NCBI GenBank assembly: GCA_017400025.1
Contig: JAFQAF010000324.1
Location: 1-9,006, forward strand
DNA length: 9,006 nt
Source: Oscillospiraceae bacterium
GTDB taxonomy: Bacteria > Bacillota_A > Clostridia > Oscillospirales > Ruminococcaceae
Direction of reading: 5' to 3'
Under the pieces are notes generated by a model. That model worked only from the letters and a program-made list of their open reading frames with translations, did not search any database and was not told where the DNA came from. Positions 1-6,011 of this stretch are shown one piece after another. Each line of letters starts with the position of its first letter. The first letter of the stretch is position 1. Position numbers and translations under genes: made by a program.

Positions 1-300
1 ATCGTGAACAAATCCGGTGCATGGTTCAGCTATGGTGACGTCCGTCTTGGTCAGGGCCGTGACAATGCAAAAGAATATTTCAGGGCAAACCCTGCACTGG
101 CAAAAGAAGTGGAAGACAAGGTTTTTGCAGCTATGGAAAAAGCAAAGGCAGAAGGCCTGAACCCTCTTGGCCCTGAAAGAAAAAAAGGTAAGACAGTTCT
201 TTCTACAGCGCCTGCAGCAGAAGCTCCGGCAGCTGAACAGCCTGCTGAAAAACCTGCAACAAAGCGCAGAAATGCCAATATAGATATCGATGTTGAATAA
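1..300 (+). CDS. recA: RecA recombinase, C-terminal part (5' end outside window)
   Basis: This is the 3' end of recA; the reading frame is open from base 1 and stops with TAA at 298-300. RecA is the ATP-dependent strand-exchange protein that forms filaments on single-stranded DNA and triggers LexA self-cleavage. The visible 99 residues begin inside the conserved end of the core ([20 protein letters not shown]), which matches the SGAWYSY...GQGR.N block of all bacterial RecAs. The small C-terminal domain follows. The ATP-binding Walker motifs lie upstream, outside the window. After about residue 50 of the fragment the protein turns into a low-complexity Ala/Pro/Glu/Lys tail and ends in an acidic IDIDVE, the kind of acidic tail that modulates DNA binding in RecA. 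The GTG at position 4 is an internal valine codon, not a start. recX overlaps its last 11 bases in another frame. Confidence 0.96.
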   Translation: MVNKSGAWFSYGDVRLGQGRDNAKEYFRANPALAKEVEDKVFAAMEKAKAEGLNPLGPERKKGKTVLSTAPAAEAPAAEQPAEKPATKRRNANIDIDVE

Positions 301-913
301 TATCACTATTACCGACATCACCCGCACTAAAAAAGGTTTCAATGCCCTTTTTTCAGAAGATGGCTTTATGTTTTCCGTGGATGATGTGGTACTGTATAAG
401 AATAATATAAACATAGGCTCTTGTTTTTCACAACAAGAGCTTACTTGCATTGAAAAGCAAAGTTTAACTGCAAAGGCAGTGGACAAATGCTACACCCTGC
501 TGGCAAACCGCATACACTCCCGAAAGGAACTGTATGACAAGCTCTGCCGTTTTTATGACGGGGAAACTGCCGCCGCAGCTGTGGAAAAAATGGAAGAACT
601 GGGCCTGGTGGATGATGAAAAATTTGCATATCTCAAGGCCGAATATCTGCTGAACGTGAAAAAGCAGTCTTTCCGGGCCATAAAGCGGAAACTTTCCTCC
701 CTCGGTGTTGACAAAAATATAATAGATAATGTATTATTAAATTTTAGAGCAGAAGACCAGACAGAGGAGATTTTATATCTTCTCCGCACAAAATATGCCA
801 CAAGACTTTCCCGGCCGGAAAAGGTGGTGGCATCCCTTGTGAGAAAGGGCTTCCGCTATGGCGAAATTAAAAAAGCAATGGAATTATCGGATATATTTTT
901 ACAGGAGTATTAA
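290..913 (+). CDS. recX: RecX, regulator of RecA
   Basis: This encodes a 207-aa RecX-family protein. RecX binds RecA filaments and usually inhibits filament growth and RecA ATPase activity. It is an all-helical protein built from repeated three-helix units. The family signature is visible around residues 75-110: [12 protein letters not shown], then [18 protein letters not shown], which matches the usual 'R.EL..KL......I..VL..L...GLLDD..FA' pattern. Second and third repeats follow ([21 protein letters not shown]; a Lys/Arg-rich [16 protein letters not shown] near the end). A stretch of about 65 residues precedes the repeats, as in many Firmicute RecX proteins. The ATG at 290 lies inside recA with only a weak Shine-Dalgarno, so translation is probably coupled to recA termination 8 bases later; TTG at 293 is a poorer alternative start. 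Its position directly after recA supports the assignment. Confidence 0.93.
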   Translation: MLNNITITDITRTKKGFNALFSEDGFMFSVDDVVLYKNNINIGSCFSQQELTCIEKQSLTAKAVDKCYTLLANRIHSRKELYDKLCRFYDGETAAAAVEKMEELGLVDDEKFAYLKAEYLLNVKKQSFRAIKRKLSSLGVDKNIIDNVLLNFRAEDQTEEILYLLRTKYATRLSRPEKVVASLVRKGFRYGEIKKAMELSDIFLQEY

Positions 914-2236
914 ATGAAAATTAGTTTGGTTTCTCTTGGCTGTCCTAAAAACCAGGTGGACAGCGACATTATTGCACACGGCCTGCTGAAATCAGGTCAC
1001 AGCACTGTTGCAGATATGACAGAGGCTGATGTGTGCATTATCAATACCTGCGGTTTTATCACCAGCGCAAAGGAAGAAGCTATTGAAAATATTTTCAATG
1101 CTGTTGGCGCAAGACTGGAAAACCCTGACCTGAAGATTATTGTTACAGGCTGTCTGGCTGAAAGATACAAGGACGAAATCCTTACAGATATCCCGGAAGT
1201 GGATGCTGTTGTAGGCATCGGCTCCCACGACAGACTGGAAGAAGTTATGGAAAGGGTTGTAAAAGGCGAAAAACTGTCTTTCTACGGCCCTAAAACAAAC
1301 CTTGATATCACTAAAAAGCGCATTATTTCCACACCAAGACATTATGCTTATCTGAAAATTGCAGAAGGCTGTTCAAACGGCTGCTATTACTGTGCAATCC
1401 CGCTTATCCGCGGCCCGCACCGCAGCAGACCTATTGAAAGCTGTATCGAAGAGGCAAAATGGCTGGCTGAAGAAGGCGTAAAGGAAATTATTGTTGTTGC
1501 ACAGGATATCACACGCTACGGCGAAGATATCTATAAAGAAAACAAATTGGCAGAACTGGTGACAGAAATCAGCAAAATTGAAGGCATCGAATGGATACGC
1601 CTTATGTATGCATACCCTGAAAGACTGGGTGATGATGTAATCCAGGTTATCGCCACAAACCCTAAGGTTCTCCATTATCTGGACCTGCCAATCCAGCACA
1701 TCAATGACAGAGTGCTGAAAAGTATGAACCGCCAGGGTGGCACTGAAATCATTATGTCTGTTATCAACCGCCTGCGTGCCGCAGTGCCGGATATCACTAT
1801 CCGCACCAGCCTTATCACTGGCTATCCAGGTGAAACAGAAGAAGAATATCAGCAGCTGTATGATTTTGTAAAGGAAATCCGTCTGGAAAGACTGGGCTGC
1901 TTTGCATACAGTGAAGAAGAAGGCACAAAGGCTGCAAAAATGGAGCAGATGCCGGTGGAAGAAAGAGAACGCCGTGCAGATGCAATCATGCAGCTGCAGA
2001 CAAATATTATGGCAGAAAAACAGGCTGCTATGGTTGGCAGGGATATAGAGGTTATCGTTGACGATTACGACAGCGAAAACGATCTTTTCATCTGCCGTTC
2101 CGTATACGATGCACCTGAAATTGACGGCGAAGTATATATTTCAGGCGACTATCCTGTTCTTGTAGGCGAAATATACACAGTTCACATCACAGAAAGTGAT
2201 ATCTATGACCTTTACGGTGAACTTGTGGAAGAATAA
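914..2236 (+). CDS. rimO: Ribosomal protein S12 methylthiotransferase RimO
   Basis: This 440-aa radical-SAM methylthiotransferase adds a methylthio group to the beta carbon of a conserved aspartate of ribosomal protein S12. Three parts are visible. The N-terminal MTTase domain (about 1-125) has cluster-binding cysteines C10 (SLGCPKNQVDS), C46 (INTCGF) and C80 (VTGCLAERY). The radical-SAM barrel has the CX3CX2C motif C153-C157-C160 (EGCSNGCYYC). The C-terminal TRAM domain (about 375-440) contains YDAPEIDGEVYI, typical of RimO. The sequence LPIQHINDRVLKSMNR and the RimO-like N-terminus favour RimO over the tRNA enzyme MiaB. The ATG directly follows the recX TAA, with AGGAG at 903-907 inside the end of recX giving good spacing. 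The gene is therefore in one operon with recA-recX, and pgsA follows after 24 nt. All expected catalytic cysteines are present and nothing is truncated. Confidence 0.97.
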   Translation: MKISLVSLGCPKNQVDSDIIAHGLLKSGHSTVADMTEADVCIINTCGFITSAKEEAIENIFNAVGARLENPDLKIIVTGCLAERYKDEILTDIPEVDAVVGIGSHDRLEEVMERVVKGEKLSFYGPKTNLDITKKRIISTPRHYAYLKIAEGCSNGCYYCAIPLIRGPHRSRPIESCIEEAKWLAEEGVKEIIVVAQDITRYGEDIYKENKLAELVTEISKIEGIEWIRLMYAYPERLGDDVIQVIATNPKVLHYLDLPIQHINDRVLKSMNRQGGTEIIMSVINRLRAAVPDITIRTSLITGYPGETEEEYQQLYDFVKEIRLERLGCFAYSEEEGTKAAKMEQMPVEERERRADAIMQLQTNIMAEKQAAMVGRDIEVIVDDYDSENDLFICRSVYDAPEIDGEVYISGDYPVLVGEIYTVHITESDIYDLYGELVEE

Positions 2237-2260
2237 AGAATAATCTTTGGGAGAATTACA

Positions 2261-2839
2261 ATGAATTTACCAAATAAACTTACACTTTTACGTTTTGCGC
2301 TGGTGCCGGTATTTATGCTGTTTATGTACATAGACAATCCATACAGCTACCTCATTGCACTGATTGTTTTTGCTGTTGCTTCCTTTACAGACTTCCTGGA
2401 TGGCAGCATTGCAAGAAAGTACAATATGGTTACCGATTTCGGCAAGTTTATGGACCCTCTGGCTGACAAACTGCTGACAACAGTTGCACTTATCTACCTC
2501 TGCCTCAACGGCATGTGCCACGAAATCATCATATGCATCGTGCTGGCAAGGGAATTTGCAGTAAGCGGTATAAGACTGATTGCTGCTGCCAATCCTAAAG
2601 GCGGCAAAGTTATCGCTGCAGGCATGAAAGGCAAGATGAAGACTGTACTGCAGATGGTGGCAAGTATTCTGGGCCTGCTGGCAATGGCACTGCTTTCCAT
2701 GGGTGCTATCCCACAGGCAACATATGACACAATGGCACTGGTTGTAAATGTGCTTATGTGGCTTATGGCTGTGCTTACAGTTGTTTCCGGCATGGATTAT
2801 ATTGTGCCGAATTTTGATCTTATCAAAAACGCAAAATAA
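2261..2839 (+). CDS. pgsA: CDP-diacylglycerol--glycerol-3-phosphate 3-phosphatidyltransferase
   Basis: This 192-aa integral membrane enzyme is predicted to make phosphatidylglycerophosphate from CDP-diacylglycerol and glycerol-3-phosphate, the committed step to phosphatidylglycerol and cardiolipin. The CDP-alcohol phosphatidyltransferase motif D-x2-D-G-x2-A-R-x8-G-x3-D-x3-D is complete: D44, D47, G48, A51, R52, G61, D65, D69. The N-terminus MNLPNKLTLLRFALVP is typical of PgsA. Several hydrophobic helices follow (about residues 9-23, 30-44, 73-95, 125-145 and 155-180). The ATG at 2261 has GGGAG at 2249-2253 as ribosome binding site. It is 24 nt downstream of rimO, so it belongs to that operon; rimO-pgsA adjacency is common in Firmicutes. 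No terminator is visible after its TAA, and a promoter begins two bases later. Another CDP-alcohol transferase is possible, but length, N-terminus and context favour PgsA. Confidence 0.92.
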   Translation: MNLPNKLTLLRFALVPVFMLFMYIDNPYSYLIALIVFAVASFTDFLDGSIARKYNMVTDFGKFMDPLADKLLTTVALIYLCLNGMCHEIIICIVLAREFAVSGIRLIAAANPKGGKVIAAGMKGKMKTVLQMVASILGLLAMALLSMGAIPQATYDTMALVVNVLMWLMAVLTVVSGMDYIVPNFDLIKNAK

Positions 2840-2840
2840 C

Positions 2841-2869
2841 TTGACAAAATTTATTCTTAATGATACAAT
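2841..2869 (+). promoter_or_regulatory. Promoter candidate P1 upstream of the cysS T-box leader
   Basis: A sigma-A type promoter with consensus -35 TTGACA (2841-2846), a 17-bp spacer and -10 TACAAT (2864-2869). A TGA immediately before the -10 makes it an extended -10. The start is predicted near 2876. It begins only two bases after the pgsA stop codon. Transcripts from here would carry about 50 extra nucleotides before the T-box proper. Confidence 0.75.
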
Positions 2870-2890
2870 GTACTCATAAGATATTGATAC

Positions 2891-2919
2891 TTGAAAATTA
2901 TCAAAGTATGTGATATTAT
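2891..2919 (+). promoter_or_regulatory. Promoter candidate P2 upstream of the cysS T-box leader
   Basis: A second sigma-A type promoter, exactly 50 bp downstream of P1: -35 TTGAAA (2891-2896), 17-bp spacer, -10 TATTAT (2914-2919), again with TGA just before the -10. The predicted start near 2926 would place the 5' end about 20 nt before stem I of the T-box, which fits the usual leader design. Which of P1 and P2 is used cannot be decided from sequence. Confidence 0.6.
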
Positions 2920-2925
2920 TAACAT

Positions 2926-3176
2926 TGTTGAATAGAGATAATGCGTTTGTATCAAGACTAGTAACCGGCGTAAAAGTCTGACAGAGAGAGGTGTGAGCCG
3001 CTGAAAGCACCTCAGATTCAATAAACCGGCCAATGCCCTTGAAAGCAGACACGGCGAAGTAGCAGTAGCTGTGTACGGGTGTCACCGTTATATGACTCAC
3101 AAGATATAAATCGAAGTGGAACCGTGGTTATTTGCACCGCCTTCGTTTGCCCGTATGGGCAGATGGGGCGGTTTTT
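2926..3176 (+). promoter_or_regulatory. T-box riboswitch, cysteine-specific, controlling cysS
   Basis: The leader RNA reads tRNA-Cys charging. Its conserved parts can be folded by hand. Stem I base: 2945-2950 with 3045-3050, then CAAG (2953-2956) with CTTG (3038-3041). Specifier loop: AGTA (2960-2963) faces CAA-TGC, so the specifier is the Cys codon UGC at 3034-3036; above it CCGG (2965-2968) pairs with CCGG (3026-3029). The apical arm has AGAGAG (2983-2988) and GCTG (3000-3003) in a hairpin closed by GGTG/CACC. Stem II: 3051-3055 with 3068-3072, enclosing the S-turn GAA/AGTA. IIA/B pseudoknot: ACGG/CCGT (3075-3078, 3085-3088) with loop GTCA (3081-3084) pairing TGAC (3093-3096), including the F-box CCGTTA. 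Antiterminator: CGAAG (3112-3116) with CTTCG (3141-3145), bulge TGGAACC (3117-3123), GTGGT (3124-3128) with ACCGC (3136-3140). UGGA in the bulge matches a tRNA end UCCA, as expected for U73 of tRNA-Cys. Exact ends are approximate. Confidence 0.95.
3136..3176 (+). terminator. T-box-controlled intrinsic terminator before cysS
   Basis: ACCGCC (3136-3141) pairs with GGCGGT (3167-3172). Inside it, CGTTTGCCC (3144-3152) pairs with GGGCAGATG (3157-3165) around a GTAT loop, and TTTTT (3172-3176) follows. Its 5' arm contains both 3' strands of the antiterminator (3136-3145), so the two structures are mutually exclusive, as required of a T-box switch. Confidence 0.93.
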
Positions 3177-3236
3177 AGTTTATTCGGTCTTTGGTTTACA
3201 GAATTTACAGGCCTTAAGGCCGGAAAGGATTTTTCT

Positions 3237-4628
3237 ATGAAACACATGAATGTTTTCAACACACTCACAAGAAAGAAAGAAGAATTTATTCCTCTCAAAG
3301 AGGGCGAATACAAAATCTACGTTTGCGGCCCTACAGTTTACAACTACATCCACATCGGCAACGCACGTCCTGCAGTAGTTTTTGATACACTGCGCCGCTA
3401 TCTGGAATACAAAGGCAACAAAGTTACCTATGTTTCCAACATCACAGACATTGATGACAAAATCATCAAACGCTCCATCGAAGAAGGCATCACATTTGAA
3501 GAAGTGGCCAGAAAATATGAAAACGAATACTACCACGACCTGCAGGGCCTGAATGTACGTTTTGCAGACGTAAGACCAAGAGTTTCCGACCATATTCCAG
3601 AAATTATTGATATCGTTGAAAAACTTATCGAAAAAGAACACGCATACAAAGTGGAAAACGGCGACGTTTATTTCCGTGTACATTCCTTCAAGGATTACGG
3701 CAAGCTGAGCCACCAGCCAATGGAAGAACTGGAAGCCGGTGCAAGAATTGACGTGGGCGAAATCAAGGAAGCTGCGGCAGACTTTGCACTGTGGAAAGCA
3801 GCAAAACCGGGCGAACCACACTGGCACAGCCCATTCTCCGAAGGCCGTCCGGGCTGGCATATTGAATGCTCCGCTATGAGCCGCAAGCACCTGGGTGAAA
3901 CTATTGACCTGCACTGCGGTGGCCAGGACCTTATCTTCCCACACCACGAAAACGAAATTGCACAGAGTGAATGTGCTTCCGATAAAGAATTTGCACGTTA
4001 CTGGATGCACAACGGCTACATCAACGTTGACAACCAGAAAATGTCCAAATCTCTCAACAACTTCTTCACAGTACGCGATATTTCTGACCAGTTCGGTTAT
4101 GAACCAATCCGTTACTTCCTGCTGACAGCCCATTACCGTTCACCGCTGAACTTTACAAGAGAAGTTATGGAGCAGGCAAAGAACTCCCTGGAACGTCTCT
4201 ACACAGCAAGAGAACATCTGGAATTCCTGGCTGCAAACTCCACAGGTACAGAAGAAACAATCAAGGCTGCTGCTGACAAGCTGAAAGCAGAATTCATCGA
4301 AGTTATGGACGATGACCTGAACACAGCTGACGCTCTGTCCAAGCTGTTTGAACTGGTTACAGTTATCAACACAACAGGCACACAGCAGACAAAAGAAGCC
4401 CTTGCATACACAGCTGCTATCTTTGACGAACTGGCTGGCGTTATGGGTCTGCTTTACAACAGAAAGACAGATGAAATTCCACAGAAGGTAAAAGACCTTG
4501 TTGCAGAAAGAACAGAAGTCAGAAAAGCAAAGAACTGGGCAAGAGCAGACCAGATCCGTGATGAACTGGCTGAACTGGGTTACATCGTAAAAGACACTCC
4601 ACAGGGCCCACAGATTCTGAAAAAATAA
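3237..4628 (+). CDS. cysS: Cysteinyl-tRNA synthetase
   Basis: This 463-aa class Ia aminoacyl-tRNA synthetase charges tRNA-Cys with cysteine in the cytoplasm. Zinc-site ligands are C30 (YVCGPTVYN), C211 (GWHIECSAMS), H236 and E240 (FPHHENE), corresponding to the known ligand set of E. coli CysRS. The HIGH motif appears as HIGN at 39-42 and the KMSKS loop is intact at 268-272. The DALR-like and C-terminal tRNA-binding regions follow, ending in RDELAELGYIVKDTPQGPQI, typical of the family. I chose ATG 3237 because AAAGGA at 3224-3229 is well spaced and the product has the usual length. The frame is open upstream to a TTG at 3132, but that would start inside the T-box terminator. Expression is controlled by the upstream Cys T-box. 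The gene is followed by its own terminator and so appears monocistronic. Confidence 0.98.
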   Translation: MKHMNVFNTLTRKKEEFIPLKEGEYKIYVCGPTVYNYIHIGNARPAVVFDTLRRYLEYKGNKVTYVSNITDIDDKIIKRSIEEGITFEEVARKYENEYYHDLQGLNVRFADVRPRVSDHIPEIIDIVEKLIEKEHAYKVENGDVYFRVHSFKDYGKLSHQPMEELEAGARIDVGEIKEAAADFALWKAAKPGEPHWHSPFSEGRPGWHIECSAMSRKHLGETIDLHCGGQDLIFPHHENEIAQSECASDKEFARYWMHNGYINVDNQKMSKSLNNFFTVRDISDQFGYEPIRYFLLTAHYRSPLNFTREVMEQAKNSLERLYTAREHLEFLAANSTGTEETIKAAADKLKAEFIEVMDDDLNTADALSKLFELVTVINTTGTQQTKEALAYTAAIFDELAGVMGLLYNRKTDEIPQKVKDLVAERTEVRKAKNWARADQIRDELAELGYIVKDTPQGPQILKK

Positions 4629-4663
4629 TTCTGAACAGACCATACTTTCGTATAGAACGAAAA

Positions 4664-4694
4664 ACAGGTGTATCCTATGATACACCTGTTTTTT
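4664..4694 (+). terminator. Intrinsic terminator after cysS
   Basis: An 11-bp perfect stem ACAGGTGTATC (4664-4674) with GATACACCTGT (4679-4689), loop CTAT, followed by TTTTTT. It lies 36 nt after the cysS stop. An A-tract on the left side could let it also act weakly for the opposite strand. Confidence 0.93.
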
Positions 4695-4707
4695 GTTTAC
4701 AGAATAC

Positions 4708-4729
4708 AAAAGCCGCAGTTTCCCGCGGC
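4708..4729 (-). terminator. Intrinsic terminator after the GNAT gene
   Basis: Read on the minus strand, GCCGC (4729-4725) and GCGGC (4716-4712) form a short GC stem with an 8-nt loop, followed by TTTT (4711-4708). It lies 11 nt past the stop codon of the minus-strand acetyltransferase gene, back to back with the cysS terminator. Confidence 0.75.
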
Positions 4730-4739
4730 CTCTGTATCA

Positions 4740-5207
4740 CTATAAGGATTTTATCATCTTCAGAACCTTTATGCCACCCGGCTTTTCATATTGCTGCTCA
4801 GACACAAAGCCGCATTTTTCGTAGCATCGTATTGCCCTGATATTCTCTTTTCTCACATTCAGTGTCACCTGATTAAGTTTCAGCTCTTTTTTGTTTCTCT
4901 GTATAAACTGCTCTATTGCTTTCCGTCCTATGCCCTTGCAGCGCATATCCTTTTCAGCAATGAAAATCCCCAGTTTTGCAGTGGACAGGCAGGTGTGTTC
5001 CTTTTCCAGCCATATTGCACCTATGGGGCGGCCGTCAGAGACTATATAGCTCCATCTCAGCAGGCCGTCCTTTATCAGCGGAGCAAAGAAATCGCTGTTT
5101 TCGGGGTATATCCTTGACTGAAAATATTTCAGTTCAGTTTCAAAATCTTTTTCAAACCTGCAATAAAGATGTATATTGTCTTTGGTAATTTCTTCAAGTC
5201 CCGGCAT
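4740..5207 (-). CDS. GNAT-family N-acetyltransferase, substrate unknown
   Basis: This 155-aa protein has the GNAT fold, which transfers an acetyl group from acetyl-CoA to an amine. Motif A is clear: LGIFIAEKDMRCKGIGRKAIEQF, where R89-x-x-G92-x-G94 is the pyrophosphate-binding R/Q-x-x-G-x-G/A turn. Motif B follows as LNVRKENIRAIRCYEKCGF, with N122, A125, Y129, G133 and F134 of the usual N..A...Y...GF pattern. The N-terminal half (about 1-75), which shapes the acceptor site, is not specific enough to name a substrate. The overall form resembles the RimI/RimL-like group, but I would not assign ribosomal protein acetylation. ATG at 5207 is preceded by AAGGTG (minus strand), a good ribosome binding site. 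The gene stands alone between terminators and a divergent promoter region. No clear promoter is visible. Confidence 0.87.
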   Translation of the reverse strand: MPGLEEITKDNIHLYCRFEKDFETELKYFQSRIYPENSDFFAPLIKDGLLRWSYIVSDGRPIGAIWLEKEHTCLSTAKLGIFIAEKDMRCKGIGRKAIEQFIQRNKKELKLNQVTLNVRKENIRAIRCYEKCGFVSEQQYEKPGGIKVLKMIKSL

Positions 5208-5490
5208 AGTATCACCTTTTCCTTACAGCTGTATTCTACTATAAAACTATGTGCTAAAAGCGAAAAATATATAAACCGTTTGTAAACAAACTGATAATTT
5301 GCAAAGAATAATATAAAGAACAGACGAAGTCCGCATGTAGGCTGCCGTTGTGCATAGAGGTGAATTGTGATAGTATAAAATCAGTAAGGAAAATTTGAAT
5401 TTGGCGAACAGTTAGTAGATAGAAATTTTCACATTTGTTTAGTAGAATTTAGTTAAGAAAGCATTTGTTTTTAAAATCGAGGTGCTTATT
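5208..5490. other. AT-rich divergent intergenic region
   Basis: This region separates the minus-strand GNAT gene from the plus-strand small membrane protein and must hold promoters for both. Possible plus-strand elements are TTGTGC (5348-5353), a 17-bp gap and TAGTAT (5371-5376), which is weak. On the minus strand, TAGAAT near 5235 could be a -10 for the GNAT gene, but I see no good -35. A 14-bp inverted repeat, GTTTGT-AA-ACAAAC, lies at 5278-5291. No ORF, RNA gene or repeat family is recognisable here. Confidence 0.5.
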
Positions 5491-5862
5491 ATGAAAAACT
5501 TTAAAGAACAAGTAAAAGAGATAAGAATGTATACATTACTGGCAAAAGCAGGCGTTGTGGTAATGATACTCTGCTACGTGCCAACAGCAATAATCTCTTT
5601 CCTTGACACACAGTTAGGGATACAACTAAATTTAGCATCTTGGGTTATTGAACTTTTGATGTATATGCTTTTATTTGGATTTATTATTTATGGCAGTATG
5701 TTTGTAGTTGCTGGCATAGGTATTAATAAACGTAACAGATGTTCTATTTGTGGTAAAAAATTTAAAGTAAAAGAATTGGAGCAGATGGGTGAAAAATTTC
5801 ACTGTCCAAATTGCCATAACGAAAATTTTGGCGAAAATTTTGATATTGGGGCAGAGGAATAG
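5491..5862 (+). CDS. Small membrane protein with C-terminal Cys4 zinc-ribbon-like tail
   Basis: I do not recognise a named family. The 123-aa product starts with a charged stretch (1-13) and has two hydrophobic segments, about 15-37 (LLAKAGVVVMILCYVPTAII) and 51-77 (WVIELLMYMLLFGFIIYGSM). A cytoplasmic-looking tail follows with C84-x2-C87 (CSICGK) and C105-x2-C108 (CPNC), spaced like a zinc ribbon or rubredoxin-type knuckle. The tail could bind zinc and mediate protein or nucleic acid contact; this is inference. ATG 5491 is preceded by GAGGTG (5479-5484). A GTG at 5482 in frame lies inside that Shine-Dalgarno and is rejected as start. Codon use is richer in TTA, ATA and other A/T-ending codons than the flanking genes, which use CTG and GGC heavily. 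This suggests weak expression or acquisition by transfer. It stands alone, ending at a strong terminator. Confidence 0.75.
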   Translation: MKNFKEQVKEIRMYTLLAKAGVVVMILCYVPTAIISFLDTQLGIQLNLASWVIELLMYMLLFGFIIYGSMFVVAGIGINKRNRCSICGKKFKVKELEQMGEKFHCPNCHNENFGENFDIGAEE

Positions 5863-5942
5863 CATTTTGTGATACAAAATTCAATTTATCTGACACATTA
5901 AATATAAGTTAAACGAGTTATTCTGAATTATATAAAACAGCA

Positions 5943-5981
5943 AAGCCAGACTGTTTGATGCAGTCTGGCTTCAGTTTTTTT
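5943..5981 (+). terminator. Strong terminator between convergent genes
   Basis: An 11-bp stem AAGCCAGACTG (5943-5953) with CAGTCTGGCTT (5961-5971), 7-nt loop, and a T7 tract at 5975-5981 for the plus strand. On the minus strand the same hairpin is followed by an interrupted T-rich run (TGCTGTTTTAT), so it may also end the ATPase operon. A weaker AT hairpin, ATTTTGT/ACAAAAT (5864-5880), lies just after the small membrane gene. The rest of 5863-6011 holds nothing else that I can identify. Confidence 0.9.
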
Positions 5982-6011
5982 ATATATCCGGTCCACAGAC
6001 CATTTTTCTGA

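Noticed and set aside
2288..3100. 270-codon open frame on the minus strand across pgsA and the T-box
   Set aside because: It is antisense to pgsA and to a structured leader RNA, His/Cys/Asn-rich with no domain, and has no ribosome binding site: a shadow of the opposite strand.
3210..3221. Perfect 12-bp palindrome GGCCTTAAGGCC just before the cysS ribosome binding site
   Set aside because: As RNA it gives only a 4-bp stem that leaves AAAGGA (3224-3229) free; with the T-box already explaining control, I see no support for a separate regulatory role.
3132..3236. In-frame extension of cysS to a TTG at 3132 (35 more residues)
   Set aside because: It would start inside the T-box terminator hairpin, has no ribosome binding site, and adds residues not found in CysRS; ATG 3237 with AAAGGA gives the normal length.
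3180..4133. 317-codon open frame on the minus strand across cysS
   Set aside because: Phe/Val/Cys-rich shadow translation antisense to a certain synthetase gene; no start signal or recognisable motif.
5482..5490. GTG start at 5482 for the small membrane protein
   Set aside because: The GTG is part of the GAGGTG ribosome binding site for ATG 5491.
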